Origin: CAZAGT01 sp964484515
GTDB taxonomy: Bacteria; Desulfobacterota; DSM-4660; Desulfatiglandales; HGW-15
DNA: 10,127 nucleotides
Direction: 5' to 3'
Assembly: GCA_964484515.1 (NCBI GenBank)
Contig: CAZAGT010000175.1
Location: 1-10,127 of the forward strand
Made by a program: the position numbers and the translations under genes. Each line of letters starts with the position of its first letter. Position 1 is the stretch's first letter. Below, piece by piece: positions 1 to 6,498 of the stretch. The notes under the pieces were generated by a model. The model saw nothing but the letters and a program-made list of their open reading frames with translations. It did not search any database and was not told the origin of the DNA.

Positions 1-77
1 GCAACCGGCTCTTCATGACCGGCAGCACGTCTCTCTATGCCGTTTACGTGGAGACAAAGGGAGCCCATATGACCTAG
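1..77 (+). CDS. C-terminal end of probable SMP-30/gluconolactonase-like protein (partial)
   Basis: An open frame enters from the left edge in frame 3 and ends at a TAG at 75-77. The 24 visible codons include RLFMTGSTSLYAVYV. This resembles the last beta-strands of the SMP-30/gluconolactonase beta-propeller family, where a strand such as 'LFxTxxxSLYxVxV' closes the propeller near the C-terminus. Members of that family hydrolyse sugar lactones, which would suit the neighbouring sugar-acid dehydratase. Only the tail is visible, so no catalytic or metal-binding residue can be checked and the assignment rests on one short pattern. A hairpin terminator follows at 96-127. Confidence 0.5.
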   Translation, partial: NRLFMTGSTSLYAVYVETKGAHMT

Positions 78-95
78 AAAAAGAGATGAAAGAAC

Positions 96-127
96 AAAAA
101 GGCAGGGTCAGCCATGGCCCTGCCTTT
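96..127 (+). terminator. Rho-independent terminator
   Basis: A perfect 10-bp stem (98-107 AAAGGCAGGG with 118-127 CCCTGCCTTT) closes a 10-nt loop. It sits 18 bases after the stop codon at 75-77. The A-run on the left arm and the short T-run on the right give it partial function in either direction, although the T-run on the plus strand is only three bases. Confidence 0.65.
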
Positions 128-132
128 CTAAC

Positions 133-340
133 GAGACGGTCGAAAAACCTTCTCCTGAGAGGTTGATGGAAAATGACCAGATGTAAGGCTTCTGAAACCG
201 GGGACCCGCCCCGAAGGGGTGGGGACTGAGCCGAGCGAAGCGAAAGTGAAGAAATCCCGAGGAATGAGACGTACATAGAAGTACGCCGCAGTGACGAGGG
301 ATGAGGGTAACGCAGCAGATGATCGTTTTCCGACAGCCTC
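133..340. mobile_element. MITE-like repeat element, copy A (long form)
   Basis: This 208-bp element ends in imperfect 16-bp terminal inverted repeats: GAGACGGTCGAAAAAC at 133-148 against the reverse complement of 325-340, with 13 of 16 matching. It is flanked on both sides by AAC (130-132 and 341-343), a possible 3-bp target duplication. It matches copy B (1785-1935) over most of its length and in the same orientation, including the pair of related blocks CGAGGAATGAG and CGAGGGATGAG around a small GTAC hairpin. It differs by a 57-bp insertion at 197-253 that contains a GC-rich hairpin (205-223, CCCC-GAA-GGGG core). There is no transposase, so it would be non-autonomous. Open frames crossing it are incidental. 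It fills most of the gap between the partial gene at the left edge and the dehydratase gene. Confidence 0.7.
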
Positions 341-375
341 AACGCTCGAATTGATCTCAGATAGCCGATGGCTCC

Positions 376-1572
376 CTAGTAGACCATGTCGCGTCCCCGA
401 TCCAACTCCCACAGGTGCTCCCTGACCGCCTCTTCATTCAGATCGGCACCCCACCCGGGGCCGGTGGGGATCGTCATGTAGCCGTCCTTGATCTCGGGCG
501 TGCCAGTGACGAGGTCATCCTTCCACGGTACCTTATCGACATCCGTTTCCATGATGCGTACGTTGGGTAACACCCCGCATAGGCTGGCGCTGATCAGGGT
601 TGCCAGGTGGCTGTAATAGTTGTGAGGAGCGACGTTGAGCTGATACACCTCGGCCAGGTCGCCCACCTTCTTGGACTGGCTGAATCCGAGCCAAGGGACG
701 TCAATCATAAAGATATCGGCCGCGTGGATAGAGAAGTACGGGATATACTCCTTCATGTAGAAGAGGTTCTCGCCGGTACAGATGTTTACCGACGTGCTCT
801 CCTTGATCTGTAGGATGGCCTGGGGGTCGTACATATCGAGTTCAAGCCACAACAGGTTGTAGGGCTCCAAGACCTTGGCAATCTGGATGCAGCCTTCCGG
901 CTTAAAATTGAAATTGAGATCCAGGCAGAGGTCCACATCCGGCCCGACCGCATCGCGCAGGGTGCCGATCAGGGTCTCGATGTGGCGAATCATGGCGGTA
1001 TCGGCCACCTGATCGGTGGAACCCGGGCCGCCCACGAATCCGGGAAAGTAGACCGAGGCCGGGTCGCCCGGCATCAGGATGTTCGTCTTCAGGGCCGTGT
1101 ACCCCTTTGCGACCACCTCCCTGCCCAGGTCGGCTACGTCCTCCATGCTCCTCAGGGGCGGCGTCCCGAGCAGTTCATAATGCCAGGCGCGGTAGGTTCC
1201 GCAGTGGGACCAATAGACACGGACGTTGTCACGCATGGGACCGCCGAAAAGCTCCACCACGGATATTCCGAGGGCCTTGGCCTTGATATCGATCAGGGCC
1301 AACTCGATCCCGGCGATCGCCTTGGAGGCAAGGCCGCCCATACTCTGGCGCATGCAACGGATCATATCCCAGTAGCGCATCTCAAAGGGGCGCGGATCCT
1401 TGCCTCGAATGACGTCGCCCAGGTCTCGGACCGTGCCGATACAGCCGCGCGGCGCACGCCACTCGCTGACCTCACCGTAACCTGTAATACCCTCGTCGGT
1501 CTCCACCTTGACGAAAACCCATGGGATCCAGCCCGCATCCACGGCAAACGGTTCAACATTGGTAATCTTCAT
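376..1572 (-). CDS. Enolase-superfamily sugar-acid dehydratase (mandelate racemase/galactonate dehydratase type)
   Basis: This 398-residue protein has the two-domain layout of the mandelate racemase/muconate-lactonizing branch of the enolase superfamily. An N-terminal capping domain (about 1-125, with GYGE at 31-34) precedes a TIM barrel. The three metal-binding carboxylates are visible as D218 (LDLN), E244 (LELD) and E268 (TGEN). The catalytic His-Asp pair is probably H317 (VAPHNYYSH) and D291 (MIDVPW). Where mandelate racemase has a KxK motif, this protein has K162-T-N164, so the second lysine is missing; galactonate- and mannonate-type dehydratases also vary here. The likely reaction is dehydration of an aldonic or other sugar acid to a 2-keto-3-deoxy acid, but the substrate cannot be read from sequence. 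The start is secure: AGGAGGAGGACCG lies just before the ATG. It is a single-gene unit with a candidate promoter at 1641-1667. Confidence 0.88.
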   Translation of the reverse strand: MKITNVEPFAVDAGWIPWVFVKVETDEGITGYGEVSEWRAPRGCIGTVRDLGDVIRGKDPRPFEMRYWDMIRCMRQSMGGLASKAIAGIELALIDIKAKALGISVVELFGGPMRDNVRVYWSHCGTYRAWHYELLGTPPLRSMEDVADLGREVVAKGYTALKTNILMPGDPASVYFPGFVGGPGSTDQVADTAMIRHIETLIGTLRDAVGPDVDLCLDLNFNFKPEGCIQIAKVLEPYNLLWLELDMYDPQAILQIKESTSVNICTGENLFYMKEYIPYFSIHAADIFMIDVPWLGFSQSKKVGDLAEVYQLNVAPHNYYSHLATLISASLCGVLPNVRIMETDVDKVPWKDDLVTGTPEIKDGYMTIPTGPGWGADLNEEAVREHLWELDRGRDMVY

Positions 1573-1640
1573 CGGTCCTCCTCCTGCTTAGATGCAAAAA
1601 CGCTCGTTATCGTTATCACTTGCAAACCCTCACGGCGTCT

Positions 1641-1667
1641 TCTATAGTTCAGGCAGCCCGTTGTCAA
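1641..1667 (-). promoter_or_regulatory. Candidate sigma70 promoter of the dehydratase gene
   Basis: On the minus strand a perfect TTGACA (1662-1667) is followed after 15 bases by TATAGA (1641-1646), four of six matches to the -10 consensus. It lies about 70 bases upstream of the start codon at 1572. The spacer is shorter than the usual 17. A tandem GATAACGATAAC lies downstream in the leader and could be an operator. Confidence 0.4.
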
Positions 1668-1683
1668 TAAGAGATGGCCCTTT

Positions 1684-1713
1684 GGGAAATCCTTCCTTTG
1701 AGAAGGATTTCCC
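1684..1713. repeat. Perfect 11-bp hairpin
   Basis: GGGAAATCCTT (1684-1694) and AAGGATTTCCC (1703-1713) form a perfect 11-bp stem around an 8-nt loop. There is no T-run next to it on either strand, so it is not a standard terminator. A T-rich stretch (1758-1770, CCTTTTTTGTTTTT) follows some 45 bases later. It sits between the dehydratase promoter and element copy B. Confidence 0.5.
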
Positions 1714-1784
1714 GGTTTGAAGCTTGAGGCTCTAGGTTTGAGGCCAAGAAAAGGAAGCCTTTTTTGTTTTTCCTTTCTTCTCCC

Positions 1785-1935
1785 GAGACTGTCGAAAAAC
1801 CGACTTCTGAGAGGCTGATGGAAAATGCACAGATGCAAGGCTTCCGAAATCCCGAGGAATGAGGCGTACATAGGAGTACGCCGCAGTGACGAGGGATGAG
1901 GGTAACGCGGCAGATGGGTGTTTTCCGACAGCCTC
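1785..1935. mobile_element. MITE-like repeat element, copy B (short form)
   Basis: This 151-bp element has terminal inverted repeats GAGACTGTCGAAAAAC (1785-1800) and the reverse complement of 1920-1935, with 14 of 16 matching. CCC lies directly outside both ends (1782-1784 and 1936-1938), a possible 3-bp target duplication. Inside is a perfect 7-bp hairpin GGCGTAC-N6-GTACGCC. It shares nearly all of its sequence and its orientation with copy A but lacks copy A's 57-bp insertion. The two copies bracket the dehydratase gene as direct repeats. There is no coding capacity I would credit. Confidence 0.7.
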
Positions 1936-2165
1936 CCCAGCCTCCTGTAACCGTCGGACAAAGGATCCCGCATAGGTATCCGTGCTCCAAGGCCGGATAA
2001 ACCTCGGGGGAACCTCTTGGTCTCCGGCGAATTGACGCTGTTTGTTCCGTCGAAACGTTAGCGAAGACCAAAGGTTGCGACATGATGATTCATTGAGACT
2101 GGATGGAAACGAACGACCTCCCATCGGCAACGGGGGAAGGTCATCTTACGACAACCTACTCGTAT

Positions 2166-2260
2166 GAAACTTCATGAAATGAGATCTGTGATACCTTGTC
2201 TCGAACAGACATCGAAGAATCTCAAAATGTCAAACTCAAGTATCAACTTCATGAAGTTTC
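2166..2260. promoter_or_regulatory. Paired palindromic sites, candidate operator pair
   Basis: GAAACTTCATGAA (2166-2178) and its exact reverse complement TTCATGAAGTTTC (2248-2260) form a 13-bp inverted repeat. Each arm is centred on the palindrome TTCATGAA, and the right-hand one extends to a perfect 14-bp palindrome AACTTCATGAAGTT (2245-2258). The centres are 77 bases apart. Two similar palindromes upstream of an operon suggest two binding sites for one dimeric regulator, possibly with looping; the regulator is not identified. Confidence 0.45.
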
Positions 2261-2276
2261 CTAGTCGATCAAACTG

Positions 2277-2300
2277 GCAGCCGTCACGACCAGCGGCTGC
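2277..2300 (+). repeat. Hairpin before the TPM gene start
   Basis: GCAGCCG (2277-2283) and CGGCTGC (2294-2300) form a perfect 7-bp stem with a 10-nt loop, ending 18 bases before the ATG. No Shine-Dalgarno sequence is visible in the gap between this hairpin and the start codon, so it may shape initiation of the first gene or be a short attenuating structure. It has no T-run. Confidence 0.4.
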
Positions 2301-2318
2301 GCTGACTACTGATCCAAA

Positions 2319-3113
2319 ATGATGCTGCGATCTTCAATCCTGAAATATGCGGTTCTTGTGTGGCTCGCCCTCCTTTTGTACCCACCGTCTTTGACGTGGG
2401 CGGAACGACCCTTTCCAGAACCCCGCGGGCTCATCAATGACTTTGCCGAGGTCATCCCTCCGGATTACGAACGACAAATCAGCGCCATCACGAGTGAGTT
2501 GCTTCAGAAGACCAAGATCCCGGTGGTCGTCGTCACGATGCCGGACATCGGCGGCGCGGAGTATAACGACTACGCCAATCGGCTCTACTCCAGTTGGGGG
2601 ATCGGCAAAAAGGGGGAGGATAAGGGGGTCTTGATTTTTGTCACGGTCAAGGAAAGAAAGATGCGGATCGAGACCGGTTACGGTGTAGAGGGTATTCTGC
2701 CTGACGGCCTGGTCGGCGAGATCCGCGACCGCTACATGATCCCCTACCTGAAAAAAGACGAGTACGGCAAGGGACTCCTGCTCGGCGCCGCCGCCGTTTC
2801 CCAGGTCATTGCCAAACATGCCGGTGTGAGCCTCACTGGAGAGATGCCGACCGTGGAGGTCCCCCGGGGGGGAAAGCGCTCCGGACTGGCCTTTTTTCCA
2901 CTGTTCCTCATTCTGCTCTTCGTGTTTGGCCTATTTGGTCGTCGTCGCGGCGGCGGCGGGCTCCTGCTGGCGGCGATGCTCTTGGGCGGCGGACGGGGTG
3001 GATACGGGCACAGCCGGGGTGGCTTCGGCGGTGGTCTCGGGGGCTTTAGCGGAGGATTCGGCGGCTTTGGCGGCGGTATGAGCGGTGGAGGCGGCGCTGG
3101 CGGCAGCTTCTGA
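2319..3113 (+). CDS. TPM-domain (DUF477/YgcG-like) membrane protein with glycine-rich tail
   Basis: This 264-residue protein has four parts. A signal peptide or anchor covers about 1-28 (hydrophobic KYAVLVWLALLLY, likely cleavage after TWA). A TPM domain covers about 36-170, with LINDFAEVIP at its start and the family signatures WGIGKKGEDKGVLIFV and RIETGYGVEGILPDG. A transmembrane helix lies at about 190-206, followed by an RRR stop. A glycine-rich tail (about 211-264) ends in GGGGAGGSF. TPM domains bind metal ions in some members and have been tested as phosphatases; the bacterial YgcG type is often linked to LemA, as here, and its exact role is unsettled. The domain would face the periplasm and the Gly-rich tail the cytoplasm. 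ATGATG offers two starts three bases apart, and neither has a clear ribosome binding site. It is the first gene of a three-gene operon. Confidence 0.85.
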   Translation: MMLRSSILKYAVLVWLALLLYPPSLTWAERPFPEPRGLINDFAEVIPPDYERQISAITSELLQKTKIPVVVVTMPDIGGAEYNDYANRLYSSWGIGKKGEDKGVLIFVTVKERKMRIETGYGVEGILPDGLVGEIRDRYMIPYLKKDEYGKGLLLGAAAVSQVIAKHAGVSLTGEMPTVEVPRGGKRSGLAFFPLFLILLFVFGLFGRRRGGGGLLLAAMLLGGGRGGYGHSRGGFGGGLGGFSGGFGGFGGGMSGGGGAGGSF

Positions 3114-3143
3114 ATGGCCGGTGGAAACACAAGGAGACGCGGC

Positions 3144-3881
3144 ATGGCGAGCATTCCGAAAGACCCTGCAGAGATATTCGAGGAAATAACGGACGACTAC
3201 CGAGGACTCTACGGTGCCGATCTGATCAGTATCATCCTGTACGGCAGCGCCGTAGGGCAGGACTATCGGCCTGGAAAGTCGGATATCAATTTCATGATCG
3301 TCCTCTCCGAGAAGGGAATCGAACGGCTGGACAAGGCTCTCAAGACAGTGGCGAAATGGCGCCGGCGCAATGTCGCGATCCCGCTCTTCCTGACGGAGGG
3401 CTACATCCAATCGTCCCTCGATGTCTTTCCGATCGAATATCTCAACTTTCAGCGAAACCACCGCCTGGTCTTCGGTAACGATGTCCTCAAGGGCCTCGCC
3501 TTTAAGGCGGAGGACGTGCGGCTGCAGTGCGAACGCGAGATCAAGGGTAAACTGCTGCTGCTGCGGGAGGCCTTTCTGGAGACGATGGGAAAAGGCCGTC
3601 ACCTCAAGGAGCTGATCGGTCGGTCCCTGGGGGCGCTGAGTGCAATCTTCGAAGCGCTCCTATACCTGAAAGAGGAGCCCCCGCGCACGGGGAAACGGGC
3701 CGTCATCGACGGAACCTGTGAGCTGTTCGATCTCGATGGAGCCCTTTTTGCGAAACTGCTTGATATCAAGGAAGAAAGGCTCAAGCCGGGCCACGATGAG
3801 TTACGAACGATGTTCCAGGATTATCTTACTCAAATGAGGAAACTCGCGAGACGGGTGGATGCGCTGGGAGGAGAGCAATGA
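3144..3881 (+). CDS. Nucleotidyltransferase-fold protein
   Basis: This 245-residue protein has an N-terminal polymerase-beta-type nucleotidyltransferase fold. YGSAVGQDYRPGKSDIN (33-49) is the classic GS-x(n)-Dx(D) loop, and DVFPIEYLNF (93-102) supplies a candidate third acidic residue (E98). The second acidic position is N49, giving D47-I-N49 in place of DxD, so two-metal catalysis may be weak, altered or absent. The C-terminal half (about 122-240) is helical and resembles the substrate-binding helical bundle of kanamycin nucleotidyltransferase/MNT-type proteins. The start at 3144 is preferred because AAGGAG lies seven bases upstream; an in-frame ATG at 3114 directly after the previous stop has no ribosome binding site. 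Its stop overlaps the lemA start (ATGA). No partner or substrate can be assigned. Confidence 0.75.
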   Translation: MASIPKDPAEIFEEITDDYRGLYGADLISIILYGSAVGQDYRPGKSDINFMIVLSEKGIERLDKALKTVAKWRRRNVAIPLFLTEGYIQSSLDVFPIEYLNFQRNHRLVFGNDVLKGLAFKAEDVRLQCEREIKGKLLLLREAFLETMGKGRHLKELIGRSLGALSAIFEALLYLKEEPPRTGKRAVIDGTCELFDLDGALFAKLLDIKEERLKPGHDELRTMFQDYLTQMRKLARRVDALGGEQ

Positions 3882-4447
3882 AAAAGACGTTATTGATCGT
3901 TCTGATTGTCCTCTTCATCGTGCTCGTGGTACCCTACTCTATCCTGAAGGGGACCTACAACAGCCTCGTGACCATGGACGAAGAGGTGAAGGCTGCATGG
4001 GCACAGGTGGAAAACCAACTCCAACGCCGATACGATTTGATCCCCAACCTGGTTGAAACCGTCAAGGGATTTGCGGCCCAGGAAAAGGAGGTATTCATCA
4101 AGGTCACGGAAGCGCGCTCCAGGGTTGCCGGAGCCGGGACGGTCGGCGAGAAGATCGAGGCCAATAATCAACTCTCCTCCGCCCTCTCCCGCCTCTTGGT
4201 CGTCGTGGAGCGGTACCCGGAGTTGAAGTCGAATACCAACTTCATCCGGCTGCAGGATGAATTGGCCGGCACCGAAAACCGGATTGCCGTCGAACGCCGC
4301 CGCTACAATGAGGCCGTCAAGGCCTTTAATATCCGCATTCGCCGGTTCCCGACCAACCTCATCGCCAGGATGTTCGGCTTTGAAAAGGCCGCTTTTTTCG
4401 AGGTCCCCAAGGAAAGGCAAGAGGCCCCGAAAGTCAAGTTCGATTAA
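3878..4447 (+). CDS. lemA: LemA family protein
   Basis: This 189-residue protein is a standard-length LemA. It has a short cytoplasmic start, one transmembrane helix (about 4-23) and then a helical periplasmic domain. The family hallmarks are all present: YNSLVTMDEEVKAAWAQVENQ (27-47), QRRYDLIPNLVETVKGF (49-65), the central ERYPELKSNTNFIRLQDEL (111-129) and TENRIAVERRRYNEAVKAFN (132-151). The cellular role of LemA is poorly defined; genetic neighbourhoods link it to TPM-domain proteins and membrane proteases. Its ATG overlaps the previous TGA as ATGA and is preceded by GGGAGGAG inside the upstream gene, so translation is probably coupled. The gene ends 20 bases before the convergent hflK stop. 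Confidence 0.93.
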   Translation: MKKTLLIVLIVLFIVLVVPYSILKGTYNSLVTMDEEVKAAWAQVENQLQRRYDLIPNLVETVKGFAAQEKEVFIKVTEARSRVAGAGTVGEKIEANNQLSSALSRLLVVVERYPELKSNTNFIRLQDELAGTENRIAVERRRYNEAVKAFNIRIRRFPTNLIARMFGFEKAAFFEVPKERQEAPKVKFD

Positions 4448-4455
4448 TCCGACGA

Positions 4456-4478
4456 CTCCGGACCTCGTTATTCCGGAG
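4456..4478. terminator. Possible shared terminator between convergent operons
   Basis: CTCCGGA (4456-4462) and TCCGGAG (4472-4478) form a perfect 7-bp stem with a 9-nt loop, lying in the gap between lemA and hflK and covering the hflK stop codon. A stem that works in both directions would suit this position, but there is no T-run on either side. Confidence 0.35.
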
Positions 4479-5586
4479 GAGACGCCAATCCGGGCCAACG
4501 GACTGGAGGGGACAAATTCTCCGACATCTGGGTCCTTGGGAAGGGGATATATCGCTCGGCATCGGGGTCGGCGACCAATTTGCGCACCTTGGGTAGGATT
4601 TCCTCCAATGTCTCCAGGTAAAGCCTTGTGGCGGTGACGGTCTCGGTCTTCCGGTACTCCTCCCACGCCGCCAAAAACCGCTCGGCATCGCCCTCCGCCC
4701 TGTCGATGACCTCCTTGGCGTACGCCTCCGCCTCACTCACGGTGCGGTCGGCCTCGGCGCGGGCCGTGGGCAGCCGCCGATTCCGCTCACCCTCGGCCTC
4801 CTGCACCAGCCTGTGCTTATCTTCACGCGCCGAGGACACGTCCCTGAAGGCGTCGGCGACGTAAGCCGGGGGCTCTATGCCCAGAATCTGCACCGAGGCG
4901 ATGCGGATGCCGAGCCCGTAGCGGTCCGCACCGGCCTGGATTTCTTCCTTGAGTCTCGTCTGGACCTCGAGGCGCCCGGACGTGAGGACGGCATCCACCC
5001 CCATCCCGGCATAGGTGCCGATGGTAGCCTCGTGGGCAATGCGGTGAATCAGGCCATCCGCATCCGTGGTGTTGTAAAGGTAGCTCCGCGGTCGGTCGAG
5101 TGTGTACTGGACCAAGACTTTTGTCAGCACGAGGTTTTCGTCTCCGGTCAAAAGGGCCGTGGCCTCGAGTTCCGCGCTCACCTCGCTCGGTGCTTCCCGC
5201 CGGGCGGTGCTCTGTCCGGCCGCCTCCTGACCATTCTGCTCCGTTGGAGCCGGCACCACGGTGCCGCTGCCGGTAACGACCTCCGTGGCCTTCTCCTCGC
5301 CGGGCGACACCAGATCGGCCTTGCCAAATGAAATCACGATAGAACGGATCTCCGTGGTACGCAACCGGACCACCGACTCCGCCGGCCAGGGCCAGTGATA
5401 GTGCATGCCGGGCGGAACGGCGTCACTGACCACCCGCCCGAAACGCTTCACCACGCCTCTCTGCTGCGGCTTCACGGAATAGAACCCGCTGGCCAGGTAC
5501 AGCAACGCCAGCAGGAGGATGAGCCACCCCGCAACGGCCCTGGCGTGGCGGAAGACGTGCTCGAAATCGCCGCGTGTCTCTTCCAT
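4468..5586 (-). CDS. hflK: HflK-like SPFH-domain membrane protein
   Basis: This 372-residue protein has one N-terminal transmembrane helix (about 17-36). An SPFH domain follows, starting at YSVKPQQRGVVKRFGRVV, with the PPGMHYHWPWP motif typical of HflK. Next comes the HflK-specific join AFRDVSSAREDKHRLVQEAEG (246-266), then a long coiled coil rich in Ala, Glu and Arg (to about 310) and the TRLYLETLEEILP segment (320-332). In well-studied bacteria HflK and HflC form a cage around FtsH and modulate its proteolysis of membrane proteins. An unusual Pro/Ser/Glu-rich low-complexity insertion (about 88-143) interrupts the SPFH domain. The gene starts one base after the hflC stop (TGA-A-ATG), with only a weak ribosome binding site, so its translation is probably coupled to hflC. 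It is the third gene of the SPFH operon and a paralogue of the HflK half of the first gene. Confidence 0.88.
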   Translation of the reverse strand: MEETRGDFEHVFRHARAVAGWLILLLALLYLASGFYSVKPQQRGVVKRFGRVVSDAVPPGMHYHWPWPAESVVRLRTTEIRSIVISFGKADLVSPGEEKATEVVTGSGTVVPAPTEQNGQEAAGQSTARREAPSEVSAELEATALLTGDENLVLTKVLVQYTLDRPRSYLYNTTDADGLIHRIAHEATIGTYAGMGVDAVLTSGRLEVQTRLKEEIQAGADRYGLGIRIASVQILGIEPPAYVADAFRDVSSAREDKHRLVQEAEGERNRRLPTARAEADRTVSEAEAYAKEVIDRAEGDAERFLAAWEEYRKTETVTATRLYLETLEEILPKVRKLVADPDAERYIPFPRTQMSENLSPPVRWPGLASPPE

Positions 5587-5587
5587 T

Positions 5588-6478
5588 TCACTTCTGCATT
5601 GAAGGGGGGCACTCGAGGAACCGGAACAGGGGAGCGTCCGCCGACAGGATCAGCGTCGTCTTCTCGTCCAGGAACTTCCGATAGGCCTCCAGGGTTCGGG
5701 TCAATTCATAGAAGGCCGGGTCCTTTTCAAAGGCCTCCCCGTAGATCCGGATGGATTCGGCGTCCCCGCGGCCCCGTATCACCTGGGCCTTGCGATAGGC
5801 CTCGGCAAGTATCCCCCGAACCTCTTTATCGCTCTGGGCCTTGATCTTGGCCGCGGACTCCTCTCCCTCCGCGCGGTACTTCTTGGCCATCCGTTCCCGT
5901 TCAGCCCGCATTCGGGAGAAGACCGAACGCAAGTTCTGCTCGGGAAAGGTCAAACGGCGAAGACGAACATCCGCAACCTCGATCCCAAAGTCCTTGAGGG
6001 CCTGCTCCTGGCAGGCCTGGGTGACCTTTTGGGAGATCTCCGGGATCTTGGTACCCCCCTCGACGGTCGTCACAAACGCAGAGAGGGGATAAGTCCCGAT
6101 CGCCACACCAAGCTCGGAGCTCGCTAGATCCGACAGGCGTCTTTCCGCCATGGCGAAATCTTTGACGCTCTGGATGAACTTCATCGGGTCCGCGATCCGC
6201 CACAGGATGAAATTGCTCACCACCAGGTTTTTCTTGTCCAGGGTCAGGTATTCGTGCACGTTGGAGTCCAGCGGTCTCAGGCGCCGGTCGAGGCGAATGG
6301 CGGTCTGAATGGGGTCGGGCCACTTGACCTTCAGGCCGGGCTCGGTGAGCACCCGGACCGGTTTGCCGAAAAGGGTGATGATGACCGTTTGGGTGACGTC
6401 GACCGCCACAAAAACGGTTATCAGCAGATAGATCAAAACAACCAGCCCCCCCAGTGTGATCAGCGTCTTTCTCACCAT
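5588..6478 (-). CDS. hflC: HflC, SPFH-domain FtsH modulator
   Basis: This 296-residue protein has a normal HflC layout. A transmembrane helix (about 5-26) is followed by an SPFH domain with GLKVKWPDPIQTAIRLDRRL (48-67) and a DKKNLVVSNFILWRIADP segment (81-98). The very conserved RLRRLTFPEQNLRSVFSRMR (172-191) continues into AERERMAKKYRAEGEE (192-207), the start of the coiled coil. GDAESIRIYGEAFEKDP (238-254) and LEAYRKFL (263-270) close the protein. It is expected to pair with HflK-type subunits in alternating order. Start choice is clear: GGAGGGGAG lies just upstream of the ATG. It sits between two HflK-type genes, 20 bases after the first and one base before the second. No ftsH is visible in the window. 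Confidence 0.93.
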   Translation of the reverse strand: MVRKTLITLGGLVVLIYLLITVFVAVDVTQTVIITLFGKPVRVLTEPGLKVKWPDPIQTAIRLDRRLRPLDSNVHEYLTLDKKNLVVSNFILWRIADPMKFIQSVKDFAMAERRLSDLASSELGVAIGTYPLSAFVTTVEGGTKIPEISQKVTQACQEQALKDFGIEVADVRLRRLTFPEQNLRSVFSRMRAERERMAKKYRAEGEESAAKIKAQSDKEVRGILAEAYRKAQVIRGRGDAESIRIYGEAFEKDPAFYELTRTLEAYRKFLDEKTTLILSADAPLFRFLECPPSMQK

Positions 6479-6498
6479 CTTGTCTCCCCTCCAGCCTC

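Larger units (their letters stand above)
1936..2318. other. Non-coding region upstream of the TPM operon
   Basis: No gene is supported in these 383 bases. The first part (1936-2160) shows no feature I can name. The second part becomes AT-richer and holds two TTCATGAA palindromes (2166-2178, 2245-2260) and a 7-bp-arm hairpin (2277-2300) just before the start codon at 2319. I see no convincing -35/-10 pair. Confidence 0.5.

Noticed and set aside
128..412. Open reading frames on the minus strand through element copy A, and similar ones at 1569-2130
   Set aside because: They follow the repeat elements, lack ribosome binding sites and differ between the two copies; they are products of repeat sequence.
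1749..1770. Terminator from AAAAGG-AAG-CCTTTT plus T-run
   Set aside because: The stem is short and AT-rich with a 3-nt loop, and no plus-strand gene ends upstream of it.
3114..3143. Upstream ATG at 3114 as the start of the nucleotidyltransferase
   Set aside because: No ribosome binding site precedes it, while AAGGAG stands seven bases before the ATG at 3144; the extra residues (MAGGNTRRRG) are not part of the fold.
2744..3154. Proline-rich minus-strand ORF opposite the TPM gene tail
   Set aside because: It is the mirror of the glycine-rich repeat coding of the TPM protein.
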